Origin: Labia minor
Lineage: Eukaryota; Arthropoda; Insecta; Dermaptera; Spongiphoridae
Length of the DNA: 64,000 nt
NCBI GenBank assembly: GCA_963082975.1
Contig: OY720350.1
Location: forward strand, 49,616,734-49,680,733
Direction of reading: 5' to 3'
Shown: positions 10,079 to 21,783 of the stretch, piece by piece
Layout of the letters: each line of letters starts with the position of its first letter
Position numbering within the stretch: position 1 is the first letter of the stretch
The notes under the pieces: model-generated
Database searches by the model: none
Told to the model about the DNA's origin: nothing
What the model saw: the letters and a program-made list of their open reading frames with translations, nothing else
Made by a program: the position numbers and the translations under genes

Positions 10079-11386
10079 GAGGAAACCAGCCAAATCCGGA
10101 CCCCTGCCTAAAGCGAACCCCTTAGTGTACTGACGCTGAATTGACCTAAACTCTAGTAGCAAAGTCTTTAAAATGAAGTTTAGGCTTCCTCCACACTGTA
10201 GTCGAGCTTTCGCGTCACCCGCATTATTGAGCTATTAGTTGTCAGCCATTACGTGTTAGGTGAGTTTCGAAAGTTTTTTCTCTGTGATGCATTTTTAATC
10301 ATTTCGCCTCGAAACTGAAAGGTAATTCATTTAACATTTATATATTCTTAAATGGTAAGGTTGTAGGTATGTTTATTGCTTAAGCCATATGATTTGAGCT
10401 TTTTGTTTAAAAGTTATTGACATTCAAACATTTTGACCACACCGGCCTAATTCGGACCCCCTTATCTTGCCTAAATCGGACCCCCTTATCTTGCCTAAAT
10501 CGGACCCCCTTATCTTGCCTAAATCGGACCCCCTTATTAATTGGTTGGAAGAAAGCAAGTATGCTTTTTTACGTCCCAAAAACAACCCTTATGAGATTGT
10601 CTGACATAAAGTATGGTACATTTCAAGAAGCGGTTCAAACAAAGCGAGGTAGACCTACTGTTTTAACCAAATCCCTTGAATAGGAGTTAGTACATTACAG
10701 TCTTGCCATGGAAACACCCAGAAGTTTTACAATCTTTTAGAAAATGTTTATGATAAAAGTAAATTCACTCCTTACAGAATATATAACGTTGACGAAACTG
10801 GAATTACTGTGGTACAATCCAAGGTATCGGATATAATTGGTCTTCGAGGAAAAATATTCGAATGACCATAAAGGAGAGCTATAGGTCATGTATGCCATGT
10901 GTTCATTGTGGGCCCATGTAGTCTGTTCTGGAGCAGATAAGGACGTTTACATTTGTGAATTTTGTAAGTGAATAGAATTATTTCTACATAATCACGTCAT
11001 TTCAGAGAAACATAGACTATCTACAAAATTGTTTGATTTATTATAAAATACGAAATTTGTATGCTTCTAATTTAATAAACATATCCTGGGAATATGAATA
11101 TATGGTTTTTTATTGTTTAAAACCCTTTTTAAATTTAATTTACGAGTTTAAAAATATTTCCTTGAGGGGTCCGATTTAGGCAGGTTATTTTTATTTTGTA
11201 AAACTGGAAGGTTTTACTAAATATTTTTTTAACCGACTAATTTTTACGAAAAAAACGAAAATTGTACAGTATATGGTAGAAAACAATATAAGGCAAATAT
11301 TTAGTAACACAGCCTGAATATATAGTAGTTTTATATTTAAAAAAAATTAAAAACAAAAGGGGGGTCCGATTTTGGCTGTTTTCCTC
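10079..11386 (+). mobile_element. Tigger/pogo-like DNA transposon relic
   Basis: Inverted ends are GAGGAAACCAGCCAAATC at 10079 and GATTTTGGCTGTTTTCCTC ending at 11386, both next to GGACCCC/GGGGTCC. A frame at 10417-10683 gives a short helix-turn-helix-like stretch (KKASMLFYVPKTTLMRL, then GRPTVLTKSLE), as in CENP-B/Tigger transposases. Downstream, about 10737-10850, KFTPYRIYNVDETGI is the start of the DDE domain around its first aspartate. The rest of the catalytic domain is missing, so it is dead. It ends about 50 bp before the L2 promoter motif. Confidence 0.75.
10443..10538. repeat. Minisatellite of the element-end motif
   Basis: Four near-perfect copies of a 24-base unit (CGGACCCCCTTATCTTGCCT plus AAAT) lie inside the Tigger/pogo relic. 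The unit contains the GGACCCC core of the terminal inverted repeat. Confidence 0.85.
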
Positions 11387-11433
11387 AATAATTCATTTTT
11401 AATATATTAAATTATATATATGTATATAATAAT

Positions 11434-11459
11434 ATTGATTAATAATATAAAAATCGATA
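11434..11459. promoter_or_regulatory. Conserved inverted-repeat motif upstream of L2
   Basis: ATTGATTA at 11434 and AATCGATA at 11452-11459, ending 112 bp before the L2 ATG. The spacing equals that of L1, and the whole interval to the ATG is conserved between L1 and L2. Confidence 0.55.
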
Positions 11460-11570
11460 ACAATTATTTATTTATTTTAATTAAATTACAAAATTATAGG
11501 TATAAGATAGTAATTATTTCATTATAGATTCGAACATTCAAGTTCGGATATTACAAAGAAGCATTTCAAA

Positions 11571-13384
11571 ATGAATTTTTTTTATATCTATAAGCCAATC
11601 TATTATTTAAATAAAATTTTTTGTTTAATGCCAATTTCATTAATCAATATGAATGGTGAATTTATTTTGAAAAAATCCATTTTCAACTGTTTCTATTGTC
11701 TTTTATTTATTGTTGCAATAATTATTGCATTTATTTTTAAATTTAATATACACCCTGCAAGAATTAATGGAGAATTTAAATTTAGCCTTCTGTCATTTCT
11801 TTTTGTATCAGTGATGCTTTCAAGCGTTATTTATATATGTCATTGTTTGTTTCATTCACAAAAATATTTAAAAATAATTTTAAATAAAATTTCATTGCTG
11901 GATCAACATCTTTATGGTAACGAATTAAATTCCAAATATATTAAACAAAGAAAATCACTTAACAAGTCTTTATTTCCTTGTCTTATCTTTGAAATTATAT
12001 GTGATTCATTAATATTCTATAATGGAATAAATATTAAATTTACGCGAACATTTGATATTGGCCCTCTCCTACATTTTATTGAATCTTCAATAGTTTCTCA
12101 CTTTTTGTTCTGGATTTGGATTTTAATTCAAAGAATGAATGATTTGGAGGAATGCATTGAAAAGAATTTTTCCCATTTTGGAAGTAAATTTTATCAAAAT
12201 GTTTTCATTAAGCGCATTGGGGTTCAAAATATGGATTCTCAAAGGTATTTCAAACCAATTTTTCTATTCCATTCCGAAATATATTTTAAAATTAATTATT
12301 TTGTAGGATTGATCTGCCCAGCATCAAAGTTTTACAAAAAATCCACTTTGAATTGATACTTATTCTTGACAAAATATCAGAATTTTTCGGCATTCCTATT
12401 TTTATTCATATAGCACATGAAGTTTTTAAATTACTTATTGTGGCATACTGTATCAGTTCATTTGCTATTTTGAAATTCAGATCATCGCATACAAATTCAA
12501 ATGATCAATTTTTCCAATATAAACATTTAACATTTATTATCAGTTTGGTAGCTGTTATGCATTTGTATTCAATTTTCCGTATTCTTTTCTTCATCTTCAT
12601 AGTGGAAAATTTATCATATTATAAAAAATCAACTTTGAATTTATTAAAAAGGTAAAATAATTAACACTTAATATTTATTGATTAATATATTTATATATAT
12701 ATTTCATTTTATTCTATTTCTATTGGTTCACCATCTTAATAGTGTTTTGAGGTATCTATTTTTTTTTTATTTTGTTCAAATAGTCATCCGTTAATAAAAT
12801 ACGTTATTTTCTTGCACTCAAGTTGAAATAATTTTTTTTATACTTTATTGGAAGACAATTGATGTTAATACAGTTTTATCAAATATTAATTCATTATAAT
12901 TATATTTAATTAATTAATTTTAGTTTTTAATTGAAAAAAAACATTTTTTTTTTTTTAAAATTTCTATTTACAATAGCAGCAAACTAGTTTGAAAAGCTTA
13001 AAATTTCCATTCAATTTTTAATACTTTCAAAGAGTTTTAACAGTTTTAATTGGGAAGAGACTTTAATTTTTGTTTATAATTATATAAAATTCATACACAC
13101 ACACACACACAATTTTCAATATCTATAAGATATTTTTCATTTATCATAATTAACTTTATTAATCTTAATCATGATATTGATTTTTCAGTAAATTATTAGA
13201 TATTGAAAATAAATTATTTTTGAATTCATTGCGATCAGATCTCTTGGAGTTTGAAAAACAAATAAAAGATAGCAGTTATTCTATATCAGCTGCTGGATTT
13301 TTTACAATCAATCGAAAGTTAATTCTTTCTATTATTGCAACTATTATCACTTATTTAATTGTTCTCTTTTCATCAAAAATATAA
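11571..13384 (+). CDS. Locus L2: gustatory receptor, complete, 404 aa
   Basis: Exons: 11571-12244, 12307-12651 and 13189-13384. All joins are AG|GT...AG in phase 2, total 1215 bp. Predicted membrane segments lie near residues 36-57, 72-95, 137-158, 172-195, 255-280, 305-330 and 378-400, the seven of an insect ligand-gated receptor channel acting in sensory neuron membranes. Exon 1 carries YKPIYYLNK and DQHLYGNELN. Exon 2 has LQKIHFELILILDK and FGIPIFIHIAHEVFK. Exon 3 has YSISAAGFFTINR and TYLIVLFSSKI. Exon 1 reads through its donor for some codons, but the splice restores homology. It is very close to L1. Intron 2 (537 bp) retains the site (about 12745-12760) that carries hAT insertions in L1. 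Ligand unknown. Confidence 0.93.
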
Positions 13385-13913
13385 TTTCTAATTTTTATTT
13401 TATCTATTTTATTAATTTCTTGTGTAAAAAAAATGTACTTTAATATAATGCTTGTAATGATTGATGAAAATGCACCTTTAACATAATGATTTTGTTATTT
13501 TAAATAATTTTGCTATTTAAATCTATTATAAATATAAAATACATTACATTTCAACCTTATTAGTCTTCATTCTTGTTTTATAAGTAAATACCTTCAAGCC
13601 CTATCCCCCACACCAGTTAGTAATATTGCCGAAAAGTTGACTTTTTTATTTTGTATATTTTAGAATTTCTTATTTTTAGAATAAAGTTGTAATTTTTCCT
13701 AATAGTCTTAGCTACCTTTACCCACAAAAATCATGTCATAATAGGTATTAACGCTTAGAATTTGGCAAAAATACGAATTGTTACTTCTTATTTATTTATT
13801 ATCATTATTTCATTGTTTAATAATAATAAAAGTTTTAGAGAATAATACAATCCATGTATATGAAAAAGTTCATTTAAATCACACGGTAGTTTTGTTGTTT
13901 GTGCCCTTTTAAA
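13385..13913. other. Intergenic stretch after L2
   Basis: AT-rich with no gene. The first 60 bp resemble the 3-prime flank of L0. A short GC-richer patch, CAAGCCCTATCCCCCACACC, is near 13595. Confidence 0.5.
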
Positions 13914-13915
13914 TA

Positions 13916-14481
13916 CGAGGTAGGGTCAAAAAGTTCGCAGAATGGTCGCTTATAGTCAAGTATTTCTTAGCTGAAAGGGAAATTTTTGTTTGTGAGGTTG
14001 GCATAACTGGTAGTGAATATGCTTTTGAGGTTAGCAGGCAGTTGTAGTTGGTTCCGTGCGTTTGGTGTTTAATATTGTAGATCGTAGTTTCTTTCTTTCG
14101 TCGGATTGTGCAATGTCGTCATTAGAGCAGCGTGGCAATATTAAATTCTGTGTGTTGCTGGAGAAATCACCCTCGGAGACTCTTGAGATGCTAAAAAAAG
14201 CATACGGAAATTCTGCGATGAAGAAAACAGCAGTTTACGAGTGGCATCAGCGTTTTCGCGACGGTCGCACATTCGTCAGAGGTGATTGAAAATGCGACGG
14301 AGCGGCTGAAGGAACTTTCAAAAAACGGCTTTCAAGAGTGTTTCCAACAATTATATGAACGGTGGAATAAATGTGTAGATGCAGGAGGAGAGTATTTTGA
14401 AGGGAAATAATGTAAGAATGTTATAAATATTTTTAATAAATTTTTAATAACCAATTCCGCGAACTTTTTGACCCTACCTCG
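13916..14481 (+). mobile_element. Internally deleted mariner transposon
   Basis: Perfect inverted ends CGAGGTAGGGTCAAAAAGTT at 13916 and the reverse complement ending at 14481 are flanked by TA on both sides. Inside, the frame from about 14113 (MSSLEQRGNIKFCVLLEKSP...) is the mariner N-terminal helix-turn-helix domain (KTAVYEWHQRFRDGR). After a stop it is followed by the family's C-terminal tail (KELSKNGFQECFQQLYERWN, then GGEYFEG). The catalytic middle is deleted. It is a 566-bp non-autonomous derivative. Confidence 0.88.
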
Positions 14482-14484
14482 TAT

Positions 14485-14730
14485 AAGAGCAATAGGCATT
14501 TTCGTCAAATTTTACTTTTTTGCTATAGAAAAAGGAAGAAATGTTGTTCAAGCCAGAAAGACATTAACTGATGTGTATGAAGATGTTTTGACAATACGTC
14601 AGTGCCAGAACATGTTTGTAAATTTAGATCCGGCAATTTTGTCGATTTCGTCGAAGATTGAAAGTCCGGTTGATGCTTATAAAGACATAATAAAGAAATT
14701 AGTTGATTTTAGTCAGTTTATTTAAAATTA
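14485..14730 (+). pseudogene. Second mariner transposase N-terminal fragment
   Basis: The frame reads EKGRNVVQARKTLTDVYEDV, then LTIRQCQNMFV, typical of the mariner/SETMAR helix-turn-helix. A frameshift follows near FRSGNFD-like sequence, and a further match reads ESPVDAYKDIIKKLVD. It directly abuts the right end of the 13916-14481 mariner but belongs to a different subfamily. No inverted repeats found. Confidence 0.7.
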
Positions 14731-14829
14731 AGAGGTTAAAAATATCATCTTGATCAATTCTTTGCCATCAAATATTTATTCATTATACGAAAATTGTCTT
14801 TCAATTTTACAAAAAAAAAAAAAAAAAGA

Positions 14830-15317
14830 AAATAAGTTGACCTGTGGCCAGGTCCGAACCGACGATGAAGTAAATTAATTTCCAGCTACAGAAACAGTTT
14901 CAAATAATTTTAAAATATTATTAATGTAATAAAATACAGATATGGATATAACATAAATATTTTTAATTTTATTTTATTTATAATTATAAGGAGGCGCTGG
15001 CTCTGACTTGATATAATTTTAAATTAAGAATAAACTAATGAAGATGATTTTTCTCGAGGATAAAACCAATACAAAGTGGTGATATGTAAAAAATCTCATG
15101 TGAAATTTGGTGTGAAAATAACCCTTCCCTTCCTATCGTCGATCGCTAATACTACCACTTCCGGTTTCCGGATTTGCACCAAAAGTTGATCAATCCATCA
15201 TATTGATGCATTAAGTAAATATACCAAATTTCATCAAAATCCGTTGAGCCGTTCAAGCTGTACACATCTATACGAACGGACGGATGGACAGACATTATGC
15301 TAAAAATACTTTTTTCT
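14830..15317 (-). repeat. Family A repeat, minus-strand, truncated
   Basis: Begins AATAAGTTGACCTGTGGCC and runs in reverse to the GACAGACATTATGCTAAAAA block, lacking the ACCGACCGACG end. A poly-A stretch precedes it. Confidence 0.8.
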
Positions 15318-16146
15318 ATAAACAAATAATTGTATATTTTATTTTATTTTAATATGTATTTTATTTGCAATAATTTGCAGTAGAACGCTCGCCTCTGCAC
15401 TCCCCGCTCGCCCCTCTCCATGCCCCTCCGCCGCCTGAACTGTCCTCCTCATGCCGGCCGGCCGACTCAGTTCCACTTCCCTGCTGCGTGCGAGACCATG
15501 AACGGCCTCTCCACTGAAATCATCCCTTAATCAGTCGCTAATCAAGAATAATTTTTAATTTTATTATTTATTTTTATTAATTAAAAGGAAGATTAGTGTG
15601 TAAAAAAAATATTTCAATAAAAATTAAATTTTATAAAGTGCATTTTTATAATTCTGATAATTTATAATTTCTGATGTTTTCTAAGATATTTTTATTATAT
15701 GTCTATTAAATGCGTATTATAACTTATTATAATCATGGTTCTATATAGGATGTAAAATAATTTTAGTAACAAAAGACAAATGTATGTATGTACATTTGTA
15801 TTTTATATTTATTACGACTATTTCAGTTAACAAACAAAGATTTAGGTATCGGTATCATAATCAACATGAAAAATAATTTGTTTTTTTTTTTTTCCCGGGA
15901 AATAAAAATTAAAGAATTTTCCCGGGAATTCCCGCTCGGGAATAATAACCCTCTACTCAGAACACTTCAAATATCCTGACGGTCTTCCATTAACAATTTT
16001 GATTAAGGAGCTTATTTGCATATTCTTTATCAAAATGGACGATATACTTTACATATCAACCGAAATGATCATTTACAAAAATTAATTTTAGTCCTTTGAA
16101 TTTTTAATTTAAATTTATTACTATTAGCAAAATTAATTATAAAATA
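15318..16146. other. Intergenic stretch with a GC-rich patch
   Basis: About 15375-15540 is strikingly GC-rich (CCCCTCCGCCGCCTGAACTG, ATGCCGGCCGGCCGAC) compared with its AT-rich surroundings. I see no convincing frame or splice pattern. An odd GGGAATTCCCGCTCGGGAAT patch follows near 15925. No gene called. Confidence 0.45.
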
Positions 16147-16170
16147 TGGATTAATAATAATAAATCAATA
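16147..16170. promoter_or_regulatory. Conserved inverted-repeat motif upstream of L3
   Basis: TGGATTAA near 16147 (a diverged left half) and AATCAATA at 16163-16170, ending 97 bp before the L3 ATG. Confidence 0.45.
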
Positions 16171-16266
16171 TCTTTTAATTAAATTATGTAATTATAGGTC
16201 ATACATTACTTATTTCATTATAAGTTGAGACATACAACTTTGGATATTACAAAGAAACATTTCAAA

Positions 16267-19141
16267 ATGAATTTTTTCTATGTTTTTAAGCCAATCTTTT
16301 ATTTAAATAAAAGTTTTGGCTTAATGCCTATCTCATTAACCACTATGAATGGTGAATTTATTTTGAAAAAATCAATTATCAACTATTTCTATTGTCTGTT
16401 GATTCTTATTCTAATATTTATTTCAATTATTTTTAAATTCTTTATATACCCTTTAGGTGATAATACAAATACTTATATGCCCCTTCTTTCCATGCTTTTT
16501 TTCTCATTGATGCTTTCATGCATCATTTTTGTTTCATATTCTTTATTTCATACAAAAAAATATTTAAAAATAATTTTAAATAAAATTTCATTTTTGGATC
16601 AACATCTTTATGGTGAAGAATTAAATTTCAAATATATAAAAGAAAGAAAATCATATATCAAGTGGCTTTCCACTTGTGTTATCTTTGAATTAATATGTGA
16701 ATCATTAATATTATATAATGGAGCAAAACTTAGATTTATGCAAATTTGGGATATCTCTTTTCTTCTGCATTTCGTTGAATCATCAATATTCTTTCACTTT
16801 TTGTTCTGGATTAGGATTTTAAATCAAAGAATGAAAGATTTAGAGGAATGCATTGAGAAGAATTTTTCCCATTTTGAAATTAAATTTTACCAAAATGTTT
16901 TCAATAAACATATTGAGGGTAAATATATGAATAGTACTAATCCTCAAAGGTAAATACAAACCGATTAATTTACTATATTCTGAAGTATATTATAAAATAT
17001 TTTTTTTGTAGGATTGCCCTACCCACAATCAAAGTTTTACAAAAAATCCACTTTGAATTGATTCATATTATTGAAAAATTAACAGAGTATTTTGGAATTT
17101 CTATTTTCTTTCATATAGCACATGAAGTTTTTAAGATTCTTATTGCCACCTACTTTGTTAGTTCATTTGCAATTATAAAATATAAATCATCGAATTCAAA
17201 TTCAAATGAAACATTTTTCCCCTTTAAACATTTAACATTTATTATCAGTTTGGTAGCTGTTATGCATTTGTATTCAATAGTTCGAATTTTTTTATTAATT
17301 TTTACAGTGGAAAATTTATCAAATTATAAAAAATCAACTTTGAATTTATTAAAAAGGTAAAACAAATAATATTTTATATTATAATTTTTTTAAAATATGT
17401 ATAAGGTAAAGGAGGGTAATTTCGTCACTCTAAGCTATTTTTGTACACGTTTCCTAATGCTGCTATGTTAGTTTTCATATATGTTAATTGACTTTTTGCA
17501 ACTTAACTCAGTAATACCTAATTTAATAAATTATTGATTTTAATTTTCCTTACTGATACTGATTCCAGAAATTTTGGAAGAAAATTAAGCATTTCCTGAA
17601 TTTCGTCAATTTATTTAATCGTTGATGTTAATTTCGTCATTATTGTATGTAATTTCGTCATTCACATTTTACTACTTAGGATTCCTTCTGCTCTAAAATC
17701 TAATGAGTAAAAAAAGCAACTTTGCACTCAGCTGAATCAAAATGATATTTTTATTTAAGTTAATTACATTTAAATACAATTAAATTCCATCTAATCTAAT
17801 CTAATCTAAAAAATTTGAAAGTTCATCCACCATGTATACATTTTGCGTCTTACTGATTTTCTTTTGAGTGTTTATGTGACCAATAATTGCATTCCAAGGG
17901 TTTCATAAGATTAAAAATTATATAAAACTTCTATATATAGAATTTCAACTTTATTGACTGTACCGGAATTAATTTTTTAACAGGTTGACTGGCAATCACG
18001 TGCCAGCACGTGACGTGGTGCCATCAACAAAGAGCCAAACACGCGCGGGTTTAATATATATTTATTAATTTTAATTTATAATTTATAATTAATTAAATTG
18101 AATTTAAATATAATATATGTTAATTAATCCAATTTTTTTATAATCGAGCGGAAACACTCCAATATTTTTTAAAGAAATAACGTTTTTCAATTTTGTATGT
18201 TTTTTCAAGTTTATATTATTATGATTTCTAATTTAACAATATTAAAAATAAAAACAAAAAAACCTGCTTTTTTGACCTCATTTCGCAAAAAAAAACCCTA
18301 GCATTAAGTGGTTAAAGCAAATGACTGACGATTTTAACATTAACTCAGTGGCGTAACTAAGGGGGGGAAGGGGGGAAAATATGTCCCCGGGCGCCAAATT
18401 TAGGGGGGCGCAAAATTAGGGAAGCCAATTTGGAACAAAAGAAGAATTAATATTTAAAGTTAAACTATATTTTATGTAAGTCAATAAATATTATTTATAC
18501 GCTTATTAAAATCAAATAACCTGTTTCGTTATTCGTCATTAATATTCTTTAAAAAAAAAAATTAAATATATATATATATATATAAGAAAGGGGCGCTAAT
18601 TTCTCAGTTGCCCCTAGGCGCAAGAACCTCACGGTACGCCACTGCATTAACTCAAATAATTATAAATGAAGATAAAATCGTCACACTGACGAAATTCAAT
18701 ACATCAAGTCTTTTGGTTGTAGGTATTATCGTCACCCCCCCCCCCCTCTAAAGAAGCCCCAAGCGTTTATAACCAAATTTTGTTGTTTTGAATAAATAGT
18801 TAAACACAGTTAGATTCTAAAAAGACGCCCCGTTGTGAATAAAGCGCTTGACAGCAAAAATCTTATGAAACAGTACTAAATTCTTATGAAAAATGCTAAG
18901 AAATTTAATAAAACAAAGAGATACTCACCAATGCTTGATTCGGGATTTTTTGTGTCCGTCATACTGAAACGTGGCACCATAATTTTTGTAAATAGGGGTT
19001 TCCAAAGGCCCCAAATTTCAAAAAGTAAATTTCATTCAATACTGATGGGTCCTATAATCTTATAATTAAGAGTTTTTTAAAATAGTGACGAAATTACCCT
19101 CCTCTACCTTATATATTTATTTATTTATATTCTACATTATA

Positions 19142-19175
<34 letters not shown>

Positions 19176-19428
19176 AATTTTTTCAAATAATATAATTAAT
19201 TTTATTAATATTTATCATAAAATATTTTTTAGCATATTATTAGATAATGAAAATAAATCATTTCTATATTTTATGCGACCAGATCTGTTGGAATTTGAAA
19301 AACAAGTAAAAGATAGTAACTATACTATATCAGCTGCTGGATTTTTTAATATCAATCGAAAGTTAATCCTTTCTATTTTTGCAACTGTCATGACTTATTT
19401 AATTGTTCTCTTTTCATCACATCATTAA
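16267..19428 (+). CDS. Locus L3: gustatory receptor, complete, 407 aa
   Basis: Exons: 16267-16949, 17012-17356 and 19233-19428 (1224 bp, phase 2 joins). The ATG at 16267 is preferred because it aligns with MNFF of all paralogues; the frame upstream is open but starts with no ATG. It has the family pattern of seven membrane segments, DQHLYGEELNF in the loop after the second segment, LQKIHFELIHIIEK and IAHEVFK in exon 2, and YTISAAGFFNINR with TYLIVLFSSHH in exon 3. Closest to L1 and L2. The upstream stretch TTGGATATTACAAAG next to the ATG is shared with L1 and L2. Intron 2 is 1876 bp, enlarged by a terminal-inverted-repeat element (17404-19111). Confidence 0.92.
17930..18165 (+). repeat. Family B repeat, partial plus copy
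   Basis: Shares ATAGAATTTCAACTTTATTG, GGAATTAATTTTTTAACA and the ATCACGTGCCAGCACGTGAC/GTTTAAT block with the 4870-5382 and 23814-24390 copies. It lacks the hairpin and microsatellite part. Confidence 0.65.
18346..18644. mobile_element. hAT MITE with 8-bp target duplication
   Basis: Ends CAGTGGCGTAACTAAGGG and GGTACGCCACTG are flanked on both sides by CATTAACT (18338-18345 and 18645-18652), a perfect 8-bp duplication. 299 bp, non-coding, nested in the L3 intron 2 element. Confidence 0.88.
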
Positions 19429-20018
19429 TTTTTAATTTTTTATTACTTTTTTTTGAAAAGAAATGTATTTTTAAATAAATGCTTGTAGAAAAAAATGGTG
19501 AAAATGCACACTTAACATAAATAATTCTTTATTTTAACTAACAATATTTATTAACAATAATATTAGTTATTTATATTTGGCTTGCATAAATAAATATAAG
19601 GAAATTTTATTTATATACATTCTCATTTATTCAATAAATTTCTATATATTTACAATATATAAGTATTTTTTATTTAAAAATCTTTCATTTTTTTTTTTTT
19701 TTTTTGTTAATCCAATTTTTATTTATTTCTATTTAGTAAAAATTAATTTCTATAAAAAATATTTTTTTAATATATTTAAATTTAGTTTCCAATTTTAAAG
19801 AAACTAATAGTTTTAAAATGTAAGCGGCCAATTGGTATTAATTTAAAGAAATTTTTCTTTTATGACCTGTGAATATTCTATTTAAGTGTTTGTCTGAAAA
19901 TATTAATAAATTCGCTAGGGCATTTATAATATACTTTTGCTTTATTTTTTTCTGAAAATTTTAATGAATATTAAAGAAAATTATTTTTAAAAATCAAATT
20001 AATTAATATTTATAATCA
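19429..20018. other. Intergenic stretch after L3
   Basis: Extremely AT-rich with no gene. A T-homopolymer-rich open frame at 19577-19798 is low-complexity and not believed. Confidence 0.5.
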
Positions 20019-20026
20019 TATAAATA

Positions 20027-20302
20027 CAGGCGCGGATTTAGACCTCCGCAACTGCCTAGGGCCCGTAATTTCAGGGGACCCGTAAAACGGTTCAAAAAGT
20101 TTTTCACTCTTGCGATCAGACTTTTAAGTATTTTCGAATTTTTTAAAATTTTTTCAATATGGTTCTAAAAAAAAGGTAAAATGATTTTAATAATTTTTTT
20201 AAATGAAAAATAAAATAAATAATAGATTTTATGTTATTTTATGGGTGGGGGCCCGGAATTGTGTCCTTGCCTAGGGCCCGAAAATTCCTTAATCCGGCAC
20301 TG
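20027..20302. mobile_element. hAT MITE with perfect TATAAATA duplication
   Basis: Ends CAGGCGCGGATTTAGACC and TTAATCCGGCACTG are flanked by TATAAATA at 20019-20026 and 20303-20310. 276 bp, non-coding, with the GCCTAGGGCCCG motif in both arms. Confidence 0.88.
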
Positions 20303-20584
20303 TATAAATATGTATATTTTTTCCAAAGTCACCATGAATCATTGTAATGTTTGACTAATGATTCTTTCTTAATAATATCTGCTATTAATTACTTAAATTG
20401 AAAAAAATGAATTAAAATTATTTTTCTTTTAATTGAGATCTATACCTACAGACAATACTTCATTTCAAAAACTCCCTAGTAAGTAAATTCATAAAAAACC
20501 TGCGCACAATATTAAACATTAGCAATACATTGTTTTACAGAATTTTGTTAGTATAATAAGATTTGATTAGATAGAGGTAGATAG
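20303..20584. other. Short intergenic stretch
   Basis: AT-rich; nothing recognisable apart from the flanking transposons. Confidence 0.45.
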
Positions 20585-21436
20585 ATAATTTAGAGGTATA
20601 GAACTATAAATTGCAATAAAACAACGATGGATTATTCGATTGACATGAATTTTATTTATACGAAAGATAATCTTGTGGCATTACATTCTATATATGATTT
20701 CTGGCATGGGACCGCCACGGCTGGCTCGGATGTAGTCCGATTTTCGATAACTTTTTCCAACATTTGTGGCCGTATATCGGCAATAACACGGCGAATGTTG
20801 TCTTCCAAATGGTCAAGCGTTTGTGGCTTAACCGCATAGACCAATGACTTTACATAGCCCCATAGTAAGTAGTCTAGCGGTGTTAAATCACAAGATCTTG
20901 GAGGCCAATTCACAGGTCCGAAACGTGAAATTAGGCGGTCACCAAACGTGTCTTTCCATAAATCGATTGTGGCACGAGCTGTGTGACATGTTGCGCCGTC
21001 TTGTTGGAACCACAGCTCCTGGACATCATGGTTATTCAATTCAGGAATGAAAAAGTTAGTAATCATGGCTCTCTACTCATTCGGGTCTTCCTCAATGCTA
21101 CGCTCTACAGTAGCAATAACTTCTTCTGTACGCACCGTACGGTGTCTCTGGGGATGCGAGTTATCAATAAGAGTAAACGTGGTGCGAAAACGTTCCATGG
21201 TTAATCGAATTAACTGCTCTGATGGACGATTTTGTCGACGATAAAATGGACGTAGTATTCGGCACAGAACCATTATTTTCGAAATAAAATTGCACTATTT
21301 GCAAGCGTTGTTCAGGCGTGAGTCTATTCATGATGAATTGCCAAACCAAACAGAAAAAATCACTTGACAGCTGTTAAATCGGTCGTCAACTTGAACAGTA
21401 ATGCCAACTTAAAGTTTTATACCTCGAAAAAAAACA
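20585..21436 (-). pseudogene. Mariner-like transposase relic, minus strand
   Basis: Reading from the right, the relic starts with an end like CGAGGTATAAAACTTTAAGT and a start MNRLTPEQRLQIVQFYFEN. After a frameshift follow NRPSEQLIRLTMERFR and TVRTEEVIATVERSIEEDP. The frame then jumps, with the middle domain deleted, to WFQQDGATCHTARATIDL and NWPPRSCDLTPLDYLLWGYV, the second and third catalytic regions of DDE_3 (Tc1/mariner) transposases. It is non-functional because of the deletion and frameshifts. Confidence 0.85.
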
Positions 21437-21783
21437 CCCTTTATATATTTATTTTTTCACAAATTCATTGATAACTAAATATGTTAACTTTTCCGGATTT
21501 ATTTCAAATATTTTTAATTTCAATTTTTATAATTTAATTTTTTTAAAGTTAAAAGACACTGTAGGGATCTCAAGAAATCTGATAAACTTTCTGATTCAAA
21601 TCCAACTGATTTTGATCATTGATTTACAAACATGATTTAAGAACTTATTTGCAACGGCCAGTCTAAAATGGTCGGAAAAGACATTATGTAAACACACCTA
21701 ATTATTTTCATATATTCATTTTATTAATAACAATTTTATTTATATTTTAATTTTAGTTGATTAATATTAAATGTTTATAAAAT
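21437..21783. other. Intergenic stretch before L4
   Basis: AT-rich, no gene or repeat identified. Confidence 0.45.

Larger units (their letters stand above)
17404..19111. mobile_element. DNA transposon with long inverted ends in L3 intron 2
   Basis: The left end AAGGTAAAGGAGGGTAATTT and right end AAATTACCCTCCTCTACCTT are inverted, followed by CGTCAC/GTGACG, and bordered by TA-rich sequence (TAT...ATA). I see no intact transposase. Nested inside are a family B segment (about 17930-18165) and a hAT MITE (18346-18644), so the core element was under 1.2 kb. A TA-inserting Tc1/mariner or pogo type is likely but unproven. Confidence 0.65.

Noticed and set aside
19577-19798. Open frame rich in I, F, Y and K
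   Set aside because: Low-complexity AT-rich sequence with a T homopolymer; no homology, no splice context, simply lacks stops.
20627-21244. Several + strand frames over the mariner relic
   Set aside because: They are antisense shadows of the minus-strand transposase fragments.
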